Numbered from the stretch's first letter, positions 8,075 through 15,925 are shown. The stretch is DNA of 21,239 nucleotides from Alphaproteobacteria bacterium UBA2784 (GCA_002352285.1 DEIC01000087.1:7312-28550), one strand, 5' to 3'. Notes: generated from the sequence alone by a model not told the origin. Made by a program: numbers and translations.

Positions 8075-9075
8075 TCAGCAGGAAGCGGCGGTGTAAATTC
8101 GGTCGTGAACGCCCTGGTATAGTCGAGGTCCACCGGATAGACGGCATTGCCGGCCATCAAGGTGAAGAACTCTTTCCAGCGCTCGTCTGTCATCGGACCG
8201 ATCACACCTGCACCCTGTGCCACGTCGCCCGCGATACCGTTCTCGCGCAACAGCACGATCGCCTGCGCCAGCACGTCATCCGTCATCTCGGGATTGTCGC
8301 GCTTGATGAGTTCGTTGCCCGGCGTGGGATCGCCCGTCAGATAATCATGCCAGCCCAACCGCGACGCCCACACAAAGTCGGCGACCAGCGCAGGATCGCC
8401 CGCAATCGTCTCATCACGCGCCAGGATCATGTTGGCATAGCCCGGATAGCCGTAATCCGAGAGGAGATAGACCTCCGGCTCAAACCCGCCATCGCGCCGG
8501 ATCAGGAACGGCTCCGACGTCAGATAGCCCTGCTGGATGGCACCCGTATCCGAAAGGAACGGCGCGAGGTTGAACGTGTACTTGCGGATTTCGCTGTCGC
8601 GGAAGCCGAACTTTGCGCGCAGCCAGATCCAGAACGCGCCAATCGTCGCATCGGACACCATCACCGGCTTGCCTGCCATGTCGGCAATCGAATTGATGTC
8701 GTCGCGCGGATGGCAGATCAGCACCTGCGGGTCTTTCTGGAAAATCGCGGCAACCGCGCGCACCGGAATTCCCTCGGCCACCATATTGAGCGGGATGAAG
8801 CTGTTGGAGCCCATGCCGAACTCAACTTCGCCTGCCGCCAGAAGCTGCGGCACATTGATCGCGGGCCCGCCCTGGATGATTTCGACATCAAGGCCGCGCT
8901 GCCGGTAATAGCCGTTGGCGATAGCCTGATAGAAGCCGCCATGCTCGGCCTGTGCGCGCCAGTCGGTGACGAAACGGACATGGCGCAAAGGCGGCGGCGG
9001 CATGTTGGCCGATGCAACAGCAGCCCAGCCGATGCTGACCGCCAGTGCTGCGGCGATGATGCGTGGAATTCTCAT
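8071..9075 (-). CDS. ABC transporter periplasmic substrate-binding protein, NMT1/THI5-like
   Basis: A 334-residue periplasmic binding protein. The first 23 residues are a clear Sec signal peptide (basic MRIPR, hydrophobic core, ending AVASA). The mature part begins with the NMT1/THI5-like pattern: FVTDWRAQAEHGGFYQAIAN, then GYYRQRGLDVEIIQGG and a LLAAGEVEFGMG segment. Family members bind thiamine pyrimidine precursors, riboflavin, alkanesulfonates or similar small molecules. The EHGGFYQA motif is like that of the ThiY/RibY-type proteins, so a pyrimidine or flavin-related substrate is a reasonable guess, but no riboswitch or biosynthetic gene supports it here. The start forms an ATGA overlap with the DUF1254 stop. 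Confidence 0.9.
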   Translation of the reverse strand: MRIPRIIAAALAVSIGWAAVASANMPPPPLRHVRFVTDWRAQAEHGGFYQAIANGYYRQRGLDVEIIQGGPAINVPQLLAAGEVEFGMGSNSFIPLNMVAEGIPVRAVAAIFQKDPQVLICHPRDDINSIADMAGKPVMVSDATIGAFWIWLRAKFGFRDSEIRKYTFNLAPFLSDTGAIQQGYLTSEPFLIRRDGGFEPEVYLLSDYGYPGYANMILARDETIAGDPALVADFVWASRLGWHDYLTGDPTPGNELIKRDNPEMTDDVLAQAIVLLRENGIAGDVAQGAGVIGPMTDERWKEFFTLMAGNAVYPVDLDYTRAFTTEFTPPLPAE

Positions 9076-9596
9076 GGCGAGGTTCCCTGTGAGCAGACTG
9101 TCTTGCGGCGCGCGGCGTCAATCTCACCCTCGCGCGCATCATCATTGACCAGCGAGCGCATCAGCATCAGGCCGCGCCTGGTCGGTGACTCCACCAATAT
9201 GGCGCCCGCCGGCGCTTCGGCAAGCGGCGTGCCCGCGCCATAGACGATGAAGGTCACGCCACTCGCCACGGCAGGTCCGTCGCGCATGACAAAAAAATTG
9301 TCGGTCTCCGCCGTATAGAACGCTGCCGACCAATAGGTGTCAGACGGCGGCGTCGTGGTGATCGTCATTGGCCCCTTGGCAAGGTCATACGAGCACGCGG
9401 CATAGAGAAGATCGGGCGAGGGTTTGACGATGGCGCGGGAGTTCTCATTCGCGCGTGGCGCAAACGAAGGCTGGCCGGAAGCAACGATGCGCTCCATCGC
9501 GATATCCATGATCAAGGAGGGCGCAAGCTGCAGCACGATCACATGGGTGGCCGCCGCAATGGCAATGACAAGGATCAGCATTCGTCCCCAGGTCAT
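9072..9596 (-). CDS. DUF1254 domain protein, membrane-anchored
   Basis: A 174-residue protein with an N-terminal hydrophobic segment (about 5-25) that looks like an uncleaved anchor, so the rest is probably periplasmic. The body matches DUF1254: the RANENSRAIVKPSPDLLYAA region, then CSYDLAKGPMTIT and the YWSAAFYTAETDNFFV strand pair. The start is ambiguous. A GTG at 9605 is possible, but the ATG at 9594-9596 makes an ATGA overlap with the upstream stop, like the other junctions in this operon, and I prefer it. DUF1254 usually occurs fused to DUF1214 in one protein; here the partners are separate adjacent genes. Biochemical function is unknown. Confidence 0.83.
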   Translation of the reverse strand: MTWGRMLILVIAIAAATHVIVLQLAPSLIMDIAMERIVASGQPSFAPRANENSRAIVKPSPDLLYAACSYDLAKGPMTITTTPPSDTYWSAAFYTAETDNFFVMRDGPAVASGVTFIVYGAGTPLAEAPAGAILVESPTRRGLMLMRSLVNDDAREGEIDAARRKTVCSQGTSP

Positions 9597-10162
9597 GACA
9601 CGCACCCCGTCTTGATGATGCGCGGCAGACGCGCCGTTGAAAGATCAGCGGCAATGCCGGGATCGGGATTATAGAGCCGCAGGGTCAGATTGAACGCGCC
9701 ATCACCCGTGGGAATGGCGTTCGGTCCGGTCGCATCTTTGGCCAGCGTAATGGTGAAGGAGCCATGCGCGTCCCGCACCACATTGTTCCTGGTGACGGAG
9801 AAAACACCATTGCTTCCGGGCAGCAGGAAATTGTCGGCGCCATAGACCGTCACGCTCCACCACCGCGCCGCCGGATCCGCTCCCTCAAGCCGGTAGGTGC
9901 AAAGGCCGGAAAGGCGCTCGCCCTCCTCGTCGGTCATCGCTTCGTAATAGACGGTCTCGCTGCTGTTGAGCGCCAGTAGGCCGGTGATCGCCACGCGCAG
10001 GCGCGTATAGGGATCCGCATCGATACTGCCTGTCTCGGGATTGGCAACCCACGCACCAACCGCGACGTTCGTCATGGAGAGTTGCAGCGCCCCCCACAGG
10101 CTTGCCAGGCCAAGGGCGATTCCCGCCACAAGACCGAAAAAGAGTTTGAGGAATATCGCCAC
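9593..10162 (-). CDS. DUF1214 domain protein, membrane-anchored
   Basis: A 189-residue protein that begins with GTG (10160-10162), preceded by a GGGGG run about 3 nt upstream. Residues 4-26 form a hydrophobic helix likely to anchor it in the inner membrane with the C-terminal domain outside. The body fits DUF1214: the WWSVTVYGADNFLLPG segment and, near the end, GAFNLTLRLYNPDPGI. It is the first gene of an operon with DUF1254 and a complete ABC importer. Its function is not known. The two DUF proteins may form a heteromeric equivalent of the two-domain fusion; that is inference from adjacency. Confidence 0.85.
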   Translation of the reverse strand: MAIFLKLFFGLVAGIALGLASLWGALQLSMTNVAVGAWVANPETGSIDADPYTRLRVAITGLLALNSSETVYYEAMTDEEGERLSGLCTYRLEGADPAARWWSVTVYGADNFLLPGSNGVFSVTRNNVVRDAHGSFTITLAKDATGPNAIPTGDGAFNLTLRLYNPDPGIAADLSTARLPRIIKTGCVS

Positions 10163-10269
10163 ACGCGCCCCCGCTTGCTGTCAGTCAACTGCCCATCATG
10201 GCGCGTGTTGCCGCCAGATGCAAAGCGGGGGGCATGTAGCGCGCATCCAACTGTATGAGGTCGCCTTCC

Positions 10270-10417
10270 GCCTCCCCCTCGGGGGAGGCCAGCGATGCAC
10301 TTGCATCGCGGGTGGGGGGCACCCTTGACGAACTCAATACAGCGTCCCGCAACCCCACTGGGTTTGTGTTCGCTGCGCTCACACAAACCCCGCCTCCCCT
10401 TTTAGGAAAGGGGAGGC
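10270..10417 (+). repeat. Composite palindromic intergenic repeat, copy 2
   Basis: The most regular copy. It is built of an outer hairpin 10270-10289 (gcctccccc/gggggaggc), an inner perfect 8-bp stem 10292-10309 (gcgatgca/tgcatcgc), a core beginning gggtggggggcaccctt and containing gacgaa, an inner perfect 10-bp stem 10360-10390 (gggtttgtgt/acacaaaccc, 11-nt loop), and an outer perfect 11-bp hairpin 10392-10417 (gcctccccttt/aaaggggaggc). The core matches the reverse complement of copy 3 closely. Confidence 0.8.
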
Positions 10418-10450
10418 CGAAGAAGCGCTCTTGAGCGGGTGGCACGCACC
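10418..10450 (+). repeat. Partial extra repeat unit next to copy 2
   Basis: Directly after the last hairpin of copy 2 comes a 12-base palindrome cgctcttgagcg, then gggtggcacgc. This resembles the start of another unit (inner stem, then the beginning of the core), as if the hairpin at 10392-10417 were shared by two units and the second were truncated by the 3' end of the penicillin-binding protein gene. Confidence 0.4.
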
Positions 10451-10474
10451 TGCTCTTGCCAATGTCCGCTACCG

Positions 10475-12472
10475 CTACCGCTTCCGGTAACGCGGACGGC
10501 GACGGGGCTTTTCTTCCGCCCCGCCAAAGAGATCTTCGAGCAGACTGTCCTCATCGTCAGGCGCCGTAATGATCGGGTCTTCGATCACATCGTCGGCGCT
10601 GCGCGGGCCGTCAAGCCCGGCCATAACGGTGTCAATTGGTCCAGCACCCGCAAGGGCAGTCACTGGCAGATCGCGCTCGGCAGCCTCCATATAGGCTTTC
10701 CACACCCGCGCCGGGATGGAGCCGCCCACCACCTTCTGCATCGGCTGGTTCTCGTCATTGCCGACCCAGACGCCGGTTACATAGTCGGCGGTAAAGCCGA
10801 TGAACCACGCATCACGATAGGACTGGCTGGTGCCGGTCTTGCCCGCCGCCGGCCGCTCGCCCAGTGAGGCCGCCTTGCCGGTGCCGCCATCATTGACCGT
10901 TGCCCACATCATCGCGTTCATGTCACGCAAGACCGCATCGCTGATGACGCGCTGGCGCTCAACAGCCTGACGCTGCCACAACAGCGCGCCGTCACGCGTG
11001 CGCACCGCAAGAATGGCATAGGGCTCGACTTTATAGCCGTTGGCGGCAAAGGCCCCGTAGGCCGCAACCATATCGATCAGCGTCACTTCCGATGTGCCGA
11101 GCGCAATCGACGGATTTTCGCGCAGGGCCGACGTGATGCCCAGCCGCTTGGCGACATCAATCACCATCTCACGCCCGGCTTCTTCCGATACGCGGACGGC
11201 AACCGAATTGAGTGACCGCTTGAACGCGTCGATCAGCGTGACGCGGCCCTTGAAGTCCTGTGTGTAATTGTCGGGACTCCAGCCCTCGATCTCCAGCGGC
11301 GCATCACGCTTGATGGAAAGCGGCGACAGGCCATACTCGAAACCCGCCAGATAGACGAACGCCTTGAAGGCAGAGCCAGGCTGCCGCTGGGCCTGAAAGG
11401 CGCGGTTGAACTGGCTCTCACGGTAATTCCGCCCGCCGATCAGGGCACGCAACGCGCCATCGGGCGACAGCGACACCAGCGCACCCTGTGACGCGCCCTT
11501 CGCTTCACCCTCGGCCAGTGCTTCTTCCAGCCGCTGGCCAGCTTCCGCCTGCAGCGCCAGATTGATCGGCGTCGTCACCACGAGATCGGTGGCGGGATCA
11601 AGCCCCATGTCGAGCAATTGCTCATAGGCATAGTCGGCATACCACTCACCGCTGTCGGCAGCCTTGGCGGCGTCCTCATTGATGGCGGCAGGATTTGCCT
11701 TGGCTTCAGCAGCAAGCTCGGCGCTGATCGCATCCGTCTCCACCATCAGGTTGAGAACCAGAGCCGCGCGTTCCTGCGCCGCCTCGATATTGCTGCGCGG
11801 CGACAGGCGCGAGGGCGCAACTGTCAGCGCCGCCAGCATGGCCGCCTGCTGCAGTGTCACATCCTTGGCCGACACGCCGAAATAGCGCCGCGCCGCGGCA
11901 TCAACGCCATAGGCGCCCGCACCGAGATAGACGCGGTTGAGATAGAGCGCGAGGATTTCATCCTTGGAAAAATTCATCTCGAGCCAGAAGGCAATGAACG
12001 CCTCCTCGACCTTGCGCGACAGCGTCTTCTCGTTCGTCAGGAACAGGATGCGCGCCAATTGCTGGGTGATGGTCGAGCCGCCCTGCACCATGCGGCCCTC
12101 ATCGAGATTGACAAAGATCGCACGCCCAAGGCCGATCAGGTCAATGCCCAGATGCCAGTAGAAGCGGCGGTCCTCGGCCGCCAGAAACGCCTCCACCAGA
12201 TGCGGTGGCATCTGGTCGAGCGTCAGGTCATCGCCATAGGCCGAGCCGCGCACGGCAAAAACCGTTCCGGCTTCATCGGTAAAGATCACGCTGCGCTCAC
12301 GCTTCTGGCCGGCGATCACTTCCGGCTCGGGCAGATCGCTGGTGAAGTGGATGTAAAGCGTGATGAACCCGGCCAGCCCCAGCCCGGCAAGCGCAAGAAA
12401 CACGAGGCCCAGAATGCGCGGCCAGCGGCGGCGCGGGCGTTCCTGAAAATAGACGGGCGGTTCAAAGTCCAT
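10475..12472 (-). CDS. Class A penicillin-binding protein (bifunctional transglycosylase/transpeptidase, PBP1A-like)
   Basis: Polymerises glycan strands and cross-links peptides in the periplasm. The 665 residues contain a basic cytoplasmic N-terminus (RPRRRWPR), one membrane helix (about 20-40) and the GT51 domain with catalytic E100 in AAEDRRFY, GGSTITQQLAR (131-141), and KVEE/RVYLGAGAYG motifs. The transpeptidase domain has S367-x-x-K370 (PGSAFK), SLN (420-422) and KTGTS (545-549). It is shorter than the roughly 800-850 residues of E. coli-type PBP1A and leaves little space for an extra domain between the catalytic modules. The C-terminus is acidic (DDEDSLLEDLFGG) followed by a basic tail (PRRRPRYRKR). 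The ATG at 12470-12472 was chosen because the membrane helix follows; the frame runs on to 12832 but would overlap the divergent gene. Confidence 0.93.
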   Translation of the reverse strand: MDFEPPVYFQERPRRRWPRILGLVFLALAGLGLAGFITLYIHFTSDLPEPEVIAGQKRERSVIFTDEAGTVFAVRGSAYGDDLTLDQMPPHLVEAFLAAEDRRFYWHLGIDLIGLGRAIFVNLDEGRMVQGGSTITQQLARILFLTNEKTLSRKVEEAFIAFWLEMNFSKDEILALYLNRVYLGAGAYGVDAAARRYFGVSAKDVTLQQAAMLAALTVAPSRLSPRSNIEAAQERAALVLNLMVETDAISAELAAEAKANPAAINEDAAKAADSGEWYADYAYEQLLDMGLDPATDLVVTTPINLALQAEAGQRLEEALAEGEAKGASQGALVSLSPDGALRALIGGRNYRESQFNRAFQAQRQPGSAFKAFVYLAGFEYGLSPLSIKRDAPLEIEGWSPDNYTQDFKGRVTLIDAFKRSLNSVAVRVSEEAGREMVIDVAKRLGITSALRENPSIALGTSEVTLIDMVAAYGAFAANGYKVEPYAILAVRTRDGALLWQRQAVERQRVISDAVLRDMNAMMWATVNDGGTGKAASLGERPAAGKTGTSQSYRDAWFIGFTADYVTGVWVGNDENQPMQKVVGGSIPARVWKAYMEAAERDLPVTALAGAGPIDTVMAGLDGPRSADDVIEDPIITAPDDEDSLLEDLFGGAEEKPRRRPRYRKR

Positions 12473-12580
12473 GGCCGGACTTAAGGCGGATGATTGCGGT
12501 TTTTTCTTGAAACCGGCATGAACAATGATGTTGCGTGAGCGCCACGCTGCCACCGGAATGAATGAAAGGTTGACGCGAAC
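12473..12580. promoter_or_regulatory. Divergent promoter region, penicillin-binding protein / GH42
   Basis: A 108-nt spacer between divergent starts must carry both promoters. A plus-strand GAAAGG lies 11 nt before the GH42 ATG and probably serves as its ribosome-binding site. A T-run at 12500-12505 and the nearby cttgaaa are the most A+T-rich part. I did not find a confident -35/-10 pair in either direction. Confidence 0.4.
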
Positions 12581-14557
12581 ATGCTGGGCGTCTGCTGGTA
12601 TCCCGAACAATGGCCTGAAGCCTGGTGGGAGGATGATGCGCGCGCCATGCGGGCGCTGGGCATCGAACTGGTGCGCATCGGCGAGTTTTCGTGGAGCGTG
12701 CTGGAGCCGGAACCGGGCCAGCTCTCCTTCGGCTGGCTTGATCGCGCGCTGGACGTGCTGGCGCGCGCAGGGTTGAAAGTCATATTGGGCACGCCCACGG
12801 CCACGCCGCCCAAATGGCTGATTGACCGTCACCCGGACATTCTGGCGGTGGATAAAAACGGCCGCCCGCGCAAATTCGGTTCACGCCGCCATTATGATTT
12901 CTCCAGCCGCACATGGTTACAGGCGTCACAGCGCATCGTCGAAGCGCTGGCACAGCGCTATGGCAATCATCCCGCCATTGTCGGCTGGCAAACCGACAAC
13001 GAGTTCGGCTGCCACAACACGACAGTAAGCTACTCTCCCGAAGCCACGCGCGCCTTTCGTGAGTTTCTGCGTGCGCGCCACGGCGATGTCGCGGCGCTCA
13101 ATGCGGCGTGGGGCAATCGATTCTGGTCGCAGGAATATCGCAGCTTTGATGAGGTCGATGCGCCAAACCTCACCGTCACCGAACCCAATCCCGCCCATGT
13201 GATGGACTTCCGCCGCTTCGCGTCGGCGCAGGTGGCGCGCTACAACGCCATGCAGGCAGCCATCATCCGCGCGCATGCGCCGGGGCGGTTTGTGACGCAC
13301 AACTTCATGGGTGGCTTTACCGAGTTCGACCATTACGATGTGATGCGCGATCTCGATTTTGCCAGCTGGGACAGCTACCCGCTGGGCTTTACCGATGCGC
13401 TGCCCTTCTTCGGTATTACCAATGAGGAGCGTCTGGCGTTTGCCACAACGGGCCACCCCGACATGTCGGCGTTCCATCACGATCTCTATGCAGGCATGAG
13501 CAAGGGCCGCGGCTTCTATGTGATGGAGCAGCAGCCCGGCCCCGTGAACTGGGCGCTGTGGAATCCCGCGCCCGCGCCCGGCATGGTGCGCCTGTGGACA
13601 TGGGAGGCATTCTCTCATGGCGCCGATGCGGTGTGTTACTTCCGCTGGCGCCAAGCGTCCTTTGCGCAGGAGCAGATGCACGCGGGCCTCAACCGCCCGG
13701 ATCGCACGCTGGATACGGGTGGAGTGGAGGCCGGTCGCGTGGCGCGCGAATTATCGACCTCCAATCTTCTCAAGGCGGCGATTGGCCGACGCGGCAAGGC
13801 CGATGCGGCCATCGTCTTTGACTATCCTTCGCTCTGGGCGCTGGAAACACAGCCGCAGGGCGCCGACTGGCACGGGCTTGAAATGTGCTTCCAGACCTAT
13901 GGCGCGCTGCGCCGTCTGGGCCTCAATGTCGATATTGTGCGCGCGGGCGATGACCTTTCCGCCTACCCGCTGATCGCAGCGCCATCACTGGTGATGGCGC
14001 ATGACGAGGCGGTGTCCGTTCTCGCGTCTGCCTCACGCCGCGCTGTCATCGTTCTCGGCCCGCGCGCCGGATCGAAGACCGGACATCTCACCATCCCGCA
14101 GAACCTTGCACCCGGTGCATTGGCCGGCATTGCAGGCGTGAAGGTGACGCGGGTCGAAAGCCTGCGGCCCGGTCTTGCGCGCCATGTCAGTTTTGAAGGC
14201 AAGACCGCATCCATGGTGAAATGGGCGGAGCGTGTGGAGCTGGCAGAGGGCACGCGCGCCATTGCCGCCTTTGCCGATGGCGCACCCGCCATCACGATAC
14301 GGGATGAGGGCGGCGCCGTTTTCTATCTGGCAGGCATGCCTGACCGTTCATTGCTTGGCGCCATCATGGCGATGGCGGCATCGCGCGCCAGACTCGCCAC
14401 GCGGGAATTGCCAGCGACGTTGCGATTGCGCAAGGCGGATGGTTTCACCTTCGCTTTCAACTACGCGGACACGGCGCAAGACCTCGGCGCATCCGGCGCA
14501 CGCTTCCACCTCGGCGCCAACAGCCTTGAGCCGCATGGCGTGGCGGTTTGGGAATAG
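12581..14557 (+). CDS. Beta-galactosidase, glycoside hydrolase family 42
   Basis: Hydrolyses terminal beta-galactosides; with no signal peptide it is cytoplasmic. The 658 residues follow the GH42 layout: a TIM barrel opening with MLGVCWYPEQWPEAWWEDDA, acid/base glutamate E141 in QTDNEFG and nucleophile E316 in FYVMEQQPG, then the trimerisation domain (about 385-580) and a small beta C-terminal domain. The spacing of the two glutamates is nearly that of the characterised Thermus enzyme. The cysteine cluster that binds zinc in some GH42 enzymes is not apparent: only C144 lies in the expected region. No sugar transporter or regulator is adjacent, so the natural substrate is unclear. GH42 enzymes commonly act on plant-derived galactosides rather than lactose. 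Confidence 0.93.
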   Translation: MLGVCWYPEQWPEAWWEDDARAMRALGIELVRIGEFSWSVLEPEPGQLSFGWLDRALDVLARAGLKVILGTPTATPPKWLIDRHPDILAVDKNGRPRKFGSRRHYDFSSRTWLQASQRIVEALAQRYGNHPAIVGWQTDNEFGCHNTTVSYSPEATRAFREFLRARHGDVAALNAAWGNRFWSQEYRSFDEVDAPNLTVTEPNPAHVMDFRRFASAQVARYNAMQAAIIRAHAPGRFVTHNFMGGFTEFDHYDVMRDLDFASWDSYPLGFTDALPFFGITNEERLAFATTGHPDMSAFHHDLYAGMSKGRGFYVMEQQPGPVNWALWNPAPAPGMVRLWTWEAFSHGADAVCYFRWRQASFAQEQMHAGLNRPDRTLDTGGVEAGRVARELSTSNLLKAAIGRRGKADAAIVFDYPSLWALETQPQGADWHGLEMCFQTYGALRRLGLNVDIVRAGDDLSAYPLIAAPSLVMAHDEAVSVLASASRRAVIVLGPRAGSKTGHLTIPQNLAPGALAGIAGVKVTRVESLRPGLARHVSFEGKTASMVKWAERVELAEGTRAIAAFADGAPAITIRDEGGAVFYLAGMPDRSLLGAIMAMAASRARLATRELPATLRLRKADGFTFAFNYADTAQDLGASGARFHLGANSLEPHGVAVWE

Positions 14558-14577
14558 GGGGGCATCGCCTTTCTTGA

Positions 14578-14742
14578 GCCTCCCCTTTCCTGAAAGGGGT
14601 GAGCGGAGCGCAAGGGACTTGCATGAGTGCGACGGCACGAAATGCAAGTCCGGTGGGGTTGCGGGCCGCTGTATCGCATTCGTCCATGGTGCCCCCCACC
14701 CGTGTGCAAGCGCAAACGTGCCTCCCCCAGGAACGGGGGAGG
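14578..14742 (-). repeat. Composite palindromic intergenic repeat, copy 3
   Basis: Lies between the convergent GH42 and binding-protein genes, inverted relative to copy 2. Parts in plus-strand order: an outer perfect 8-bp hairpin 14582-14599 (cccctttc/gaaagggg), the block ggggtgagcggagcgcaag (14596-14614) identical to copy 1, a perfect 10-bp stem 14615-14651 (ggacttgcat/atgcaagtcc, 17-nt loop), the core with gcattcgtc, and an outer 8-bp hairpin 14721-14742 (cctccccc/gggggagg). Confidence 0.78.
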
Positions 14743-14770
14743 CGAAAGCCAAGCGCCCACCAACAACAAA

Positions 14771-14800
14771 CGGGCGGATCGCATTGCTGCAATCCGCCCG
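14771..14800 (-). terminator. Rho-independent terminator of the PotD-like binding protein gene
   Basis: A perfect 9-bp G+C-rich stem (cgggcggat / atccgcccg) with a 12-nt loop lies 25 nt past the stop codon of the minus-strand gene. Read on the minus strand it is followed by a T-rich tail (tttgttgttgg), as expected for an intrinsic terminator. Confidence 0.75.
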
Positions 14801-14824
14801 TTCGCTTACGCGCAACGTTTCAGA

Positions 14825-15916
14825 TCAAAGGCCGGCGCGGATTTCCGTCCAGGCCTTGATGATCTCGTCCTTGTTCGGCAGGCGGATCTGGAACGTGCCC
14901 GAGGCAAGGAACGCATCCACATCGGCCGGCAAGCCTGCATTGGCCACCATGTCGGCAGGCAGCGCCGCCATGGCCGCCGCATTGGCCGAGCCGTTCGAGT
15001 ATTCGCTGACAAGATATTCGGCAGCCGCCTGCGACAGGCCGCTGTCGATCAGCGTGTAGATGCGGTCAAGTTCGGTTGCATCCTTGTGCACCACAAAGCC
15101 GCACACATAGGTAAACATGCCCGTGGGCGGATTCATGAAGCCGACGTCGACGCCGTCATTCTTCAGCGCCGCCCAGCTGTCTGACCAGGTAATGGCAGCA
15201 ACGATTTCGCCAGAAGCAAGGCCCTGCGCAATCGACGTCTGATCCGACGTGATGAAGCGCGCATTGGCCACCAGCGCCCGCAGCTTCTCCTGCACCTGCG
15301 CCCACTGCTCGGGCGTAAGGTTGTAGGGGTCAAAGCCCATCGCCTTGGCCGTCAGCGTGACCGTGTCGTCAACACCTTCAAGACCGGCAACGCGGCCCTG
15401 ATATTTCGGATCCCACAGGATGTCGAAGCTCTGGTTCTCGGCATATTCGGGCGCGAGATCGCGGCGATAGGTGATCGACGTGCTTGCCCAATATTGCGGC
15501 ACGAACCATGCGGTCGTTTCCGACGCCATCATGCCAGGAATGGTTTTCAGCGACGGCGGGATGGAGTCCCAGTATTTCAGCTTGGTCACATCGATAGGCT
15601 GAAGCAGACCGGCTTCCTTCCAGCGTTCGAACTCGTACGAGCACGGGCCCATCAGATCGGGCGTGAAGTTCGCGCGCATCTTGGCGAAGGCTTCGTCCTC
15701 ATCGGCGAACACCACCGTGTTCGGCTCCACGCCGTACTTGGCCTTGTACTCGGCGGTCAGCGGCGGATTGACGAGGTTTTCGAATGTGAACAGCGTGATG
15801 TTGCCGTCCTCTTGCGCCTGCGCACCCTGATTGAGCGCGGTCAGCCCGACAAGACCGGCAAGCGCGAGCGCGCCCGTGGCCATCGCCGTGCCGCGCAGCA
15901 TGCGGTTGAGGTTCAT
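14825..15916 (-). CDS. Periplasmic substrate-binding protein of a spermidine/putrescine-type ABC importer (PotD-like)
   Basis: A 363-residue secreted protein with a typical signal peptide (about 1-35, ending in QGAQA). The mature part opens with ITLFTFENLVNPPLTAEYKA and has a DLMGPCSYEFERWKEAGLLQ stretch like the DLMHPC segment of PotD-type proteins; later it has DQTSIAQGLASGEIVAAITW. It would capture a polyamine or related cation in the periplasm. No permease or ATPase gene is next to it, so its transporter partners must be elsewhere. It is divergent from a gamma-glutamylputrescine-synthetase-type gene, which supports a polyamine ligand. A strong AAGGAG lies 9 nt upstream of the ATG, and an intrinsic terminator follows, so the gene is probably monocistronic and well expressed. 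Confidence 0.87.
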   Translation of the reverse strand: MNLNRMLRGTAMATGALALAGLVGLTALNQGAQAQEDGNITLFTFENLVNPPLTAEYKAKYGVEPNTVVFADEDEAFAKMRANFTPDLMGPCSYEFERWKEAGLLQPIDVTKLKYWDSIPPSLKTIPGMMASETTAWFVPQYWASTSITYRRDLAPEYAENQSFDILWDPKYQGRVAGLEGVDDTVTLTAKAMGFDPYNLTPEQWAQVQEKLRALVANARFITSDQTSIAQGLASGEIVAAITWSDSWAALKNDGVDVGFMNPPTGMFTYVCGFVVHKDATELDRIYTLIDSGLSQAAAEYLVSEYSNGSANAAAMAALPADMVANAGLPADVDAFLASGTFQIRLPNKDEIIKAWTEIRAGL

Positions 15917-15925
15917 CGTTCAGTA

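Larger units (their letters stand above)
10163..10474. other. 312-nt gene-free spacer
   Basis: Between the GTG start of the DUF1214 gene and the stop of the penicillin-binding protein gene on the same strand. Most of it is repeat copy 2 (10270-10417) and a partial further unit (10418-10450). The 100 nt next to the DUF1214 start should hold that operon's promoter, but I found no convincing -35/-10 pair there. No RNA gene is apparent. Confidence 0.6.

Noticed and set aside
8347..9243. Long plus-strand open frame opposite the NMT1-type binding protein
   Set aside because: Arginine/histidine-rich shadow frame without family features; the minus strand has a signal peptide and clear motifs.
10163..10269. 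Riboswitch (for example TPP or FMN) ahead of the NMT1-type importer operon
   Set aside because: The spacer before the first gene is short and shows none of the conserved TPP or FMN core sequences I would recognise.
11618..12484. Plus-strand open frame opposite the penicillin-binding protein
   Set aside because: Shadow frame of the transglycosylase region, with no coherent domain.
12473..12832. Extension of the penicillin-binding protein by 120 N-terminal codons
   Set aside because: The added residues overlap the GH42 gene on the other strand, show no family similarity and would put a long polar stretch before the membrane helix.
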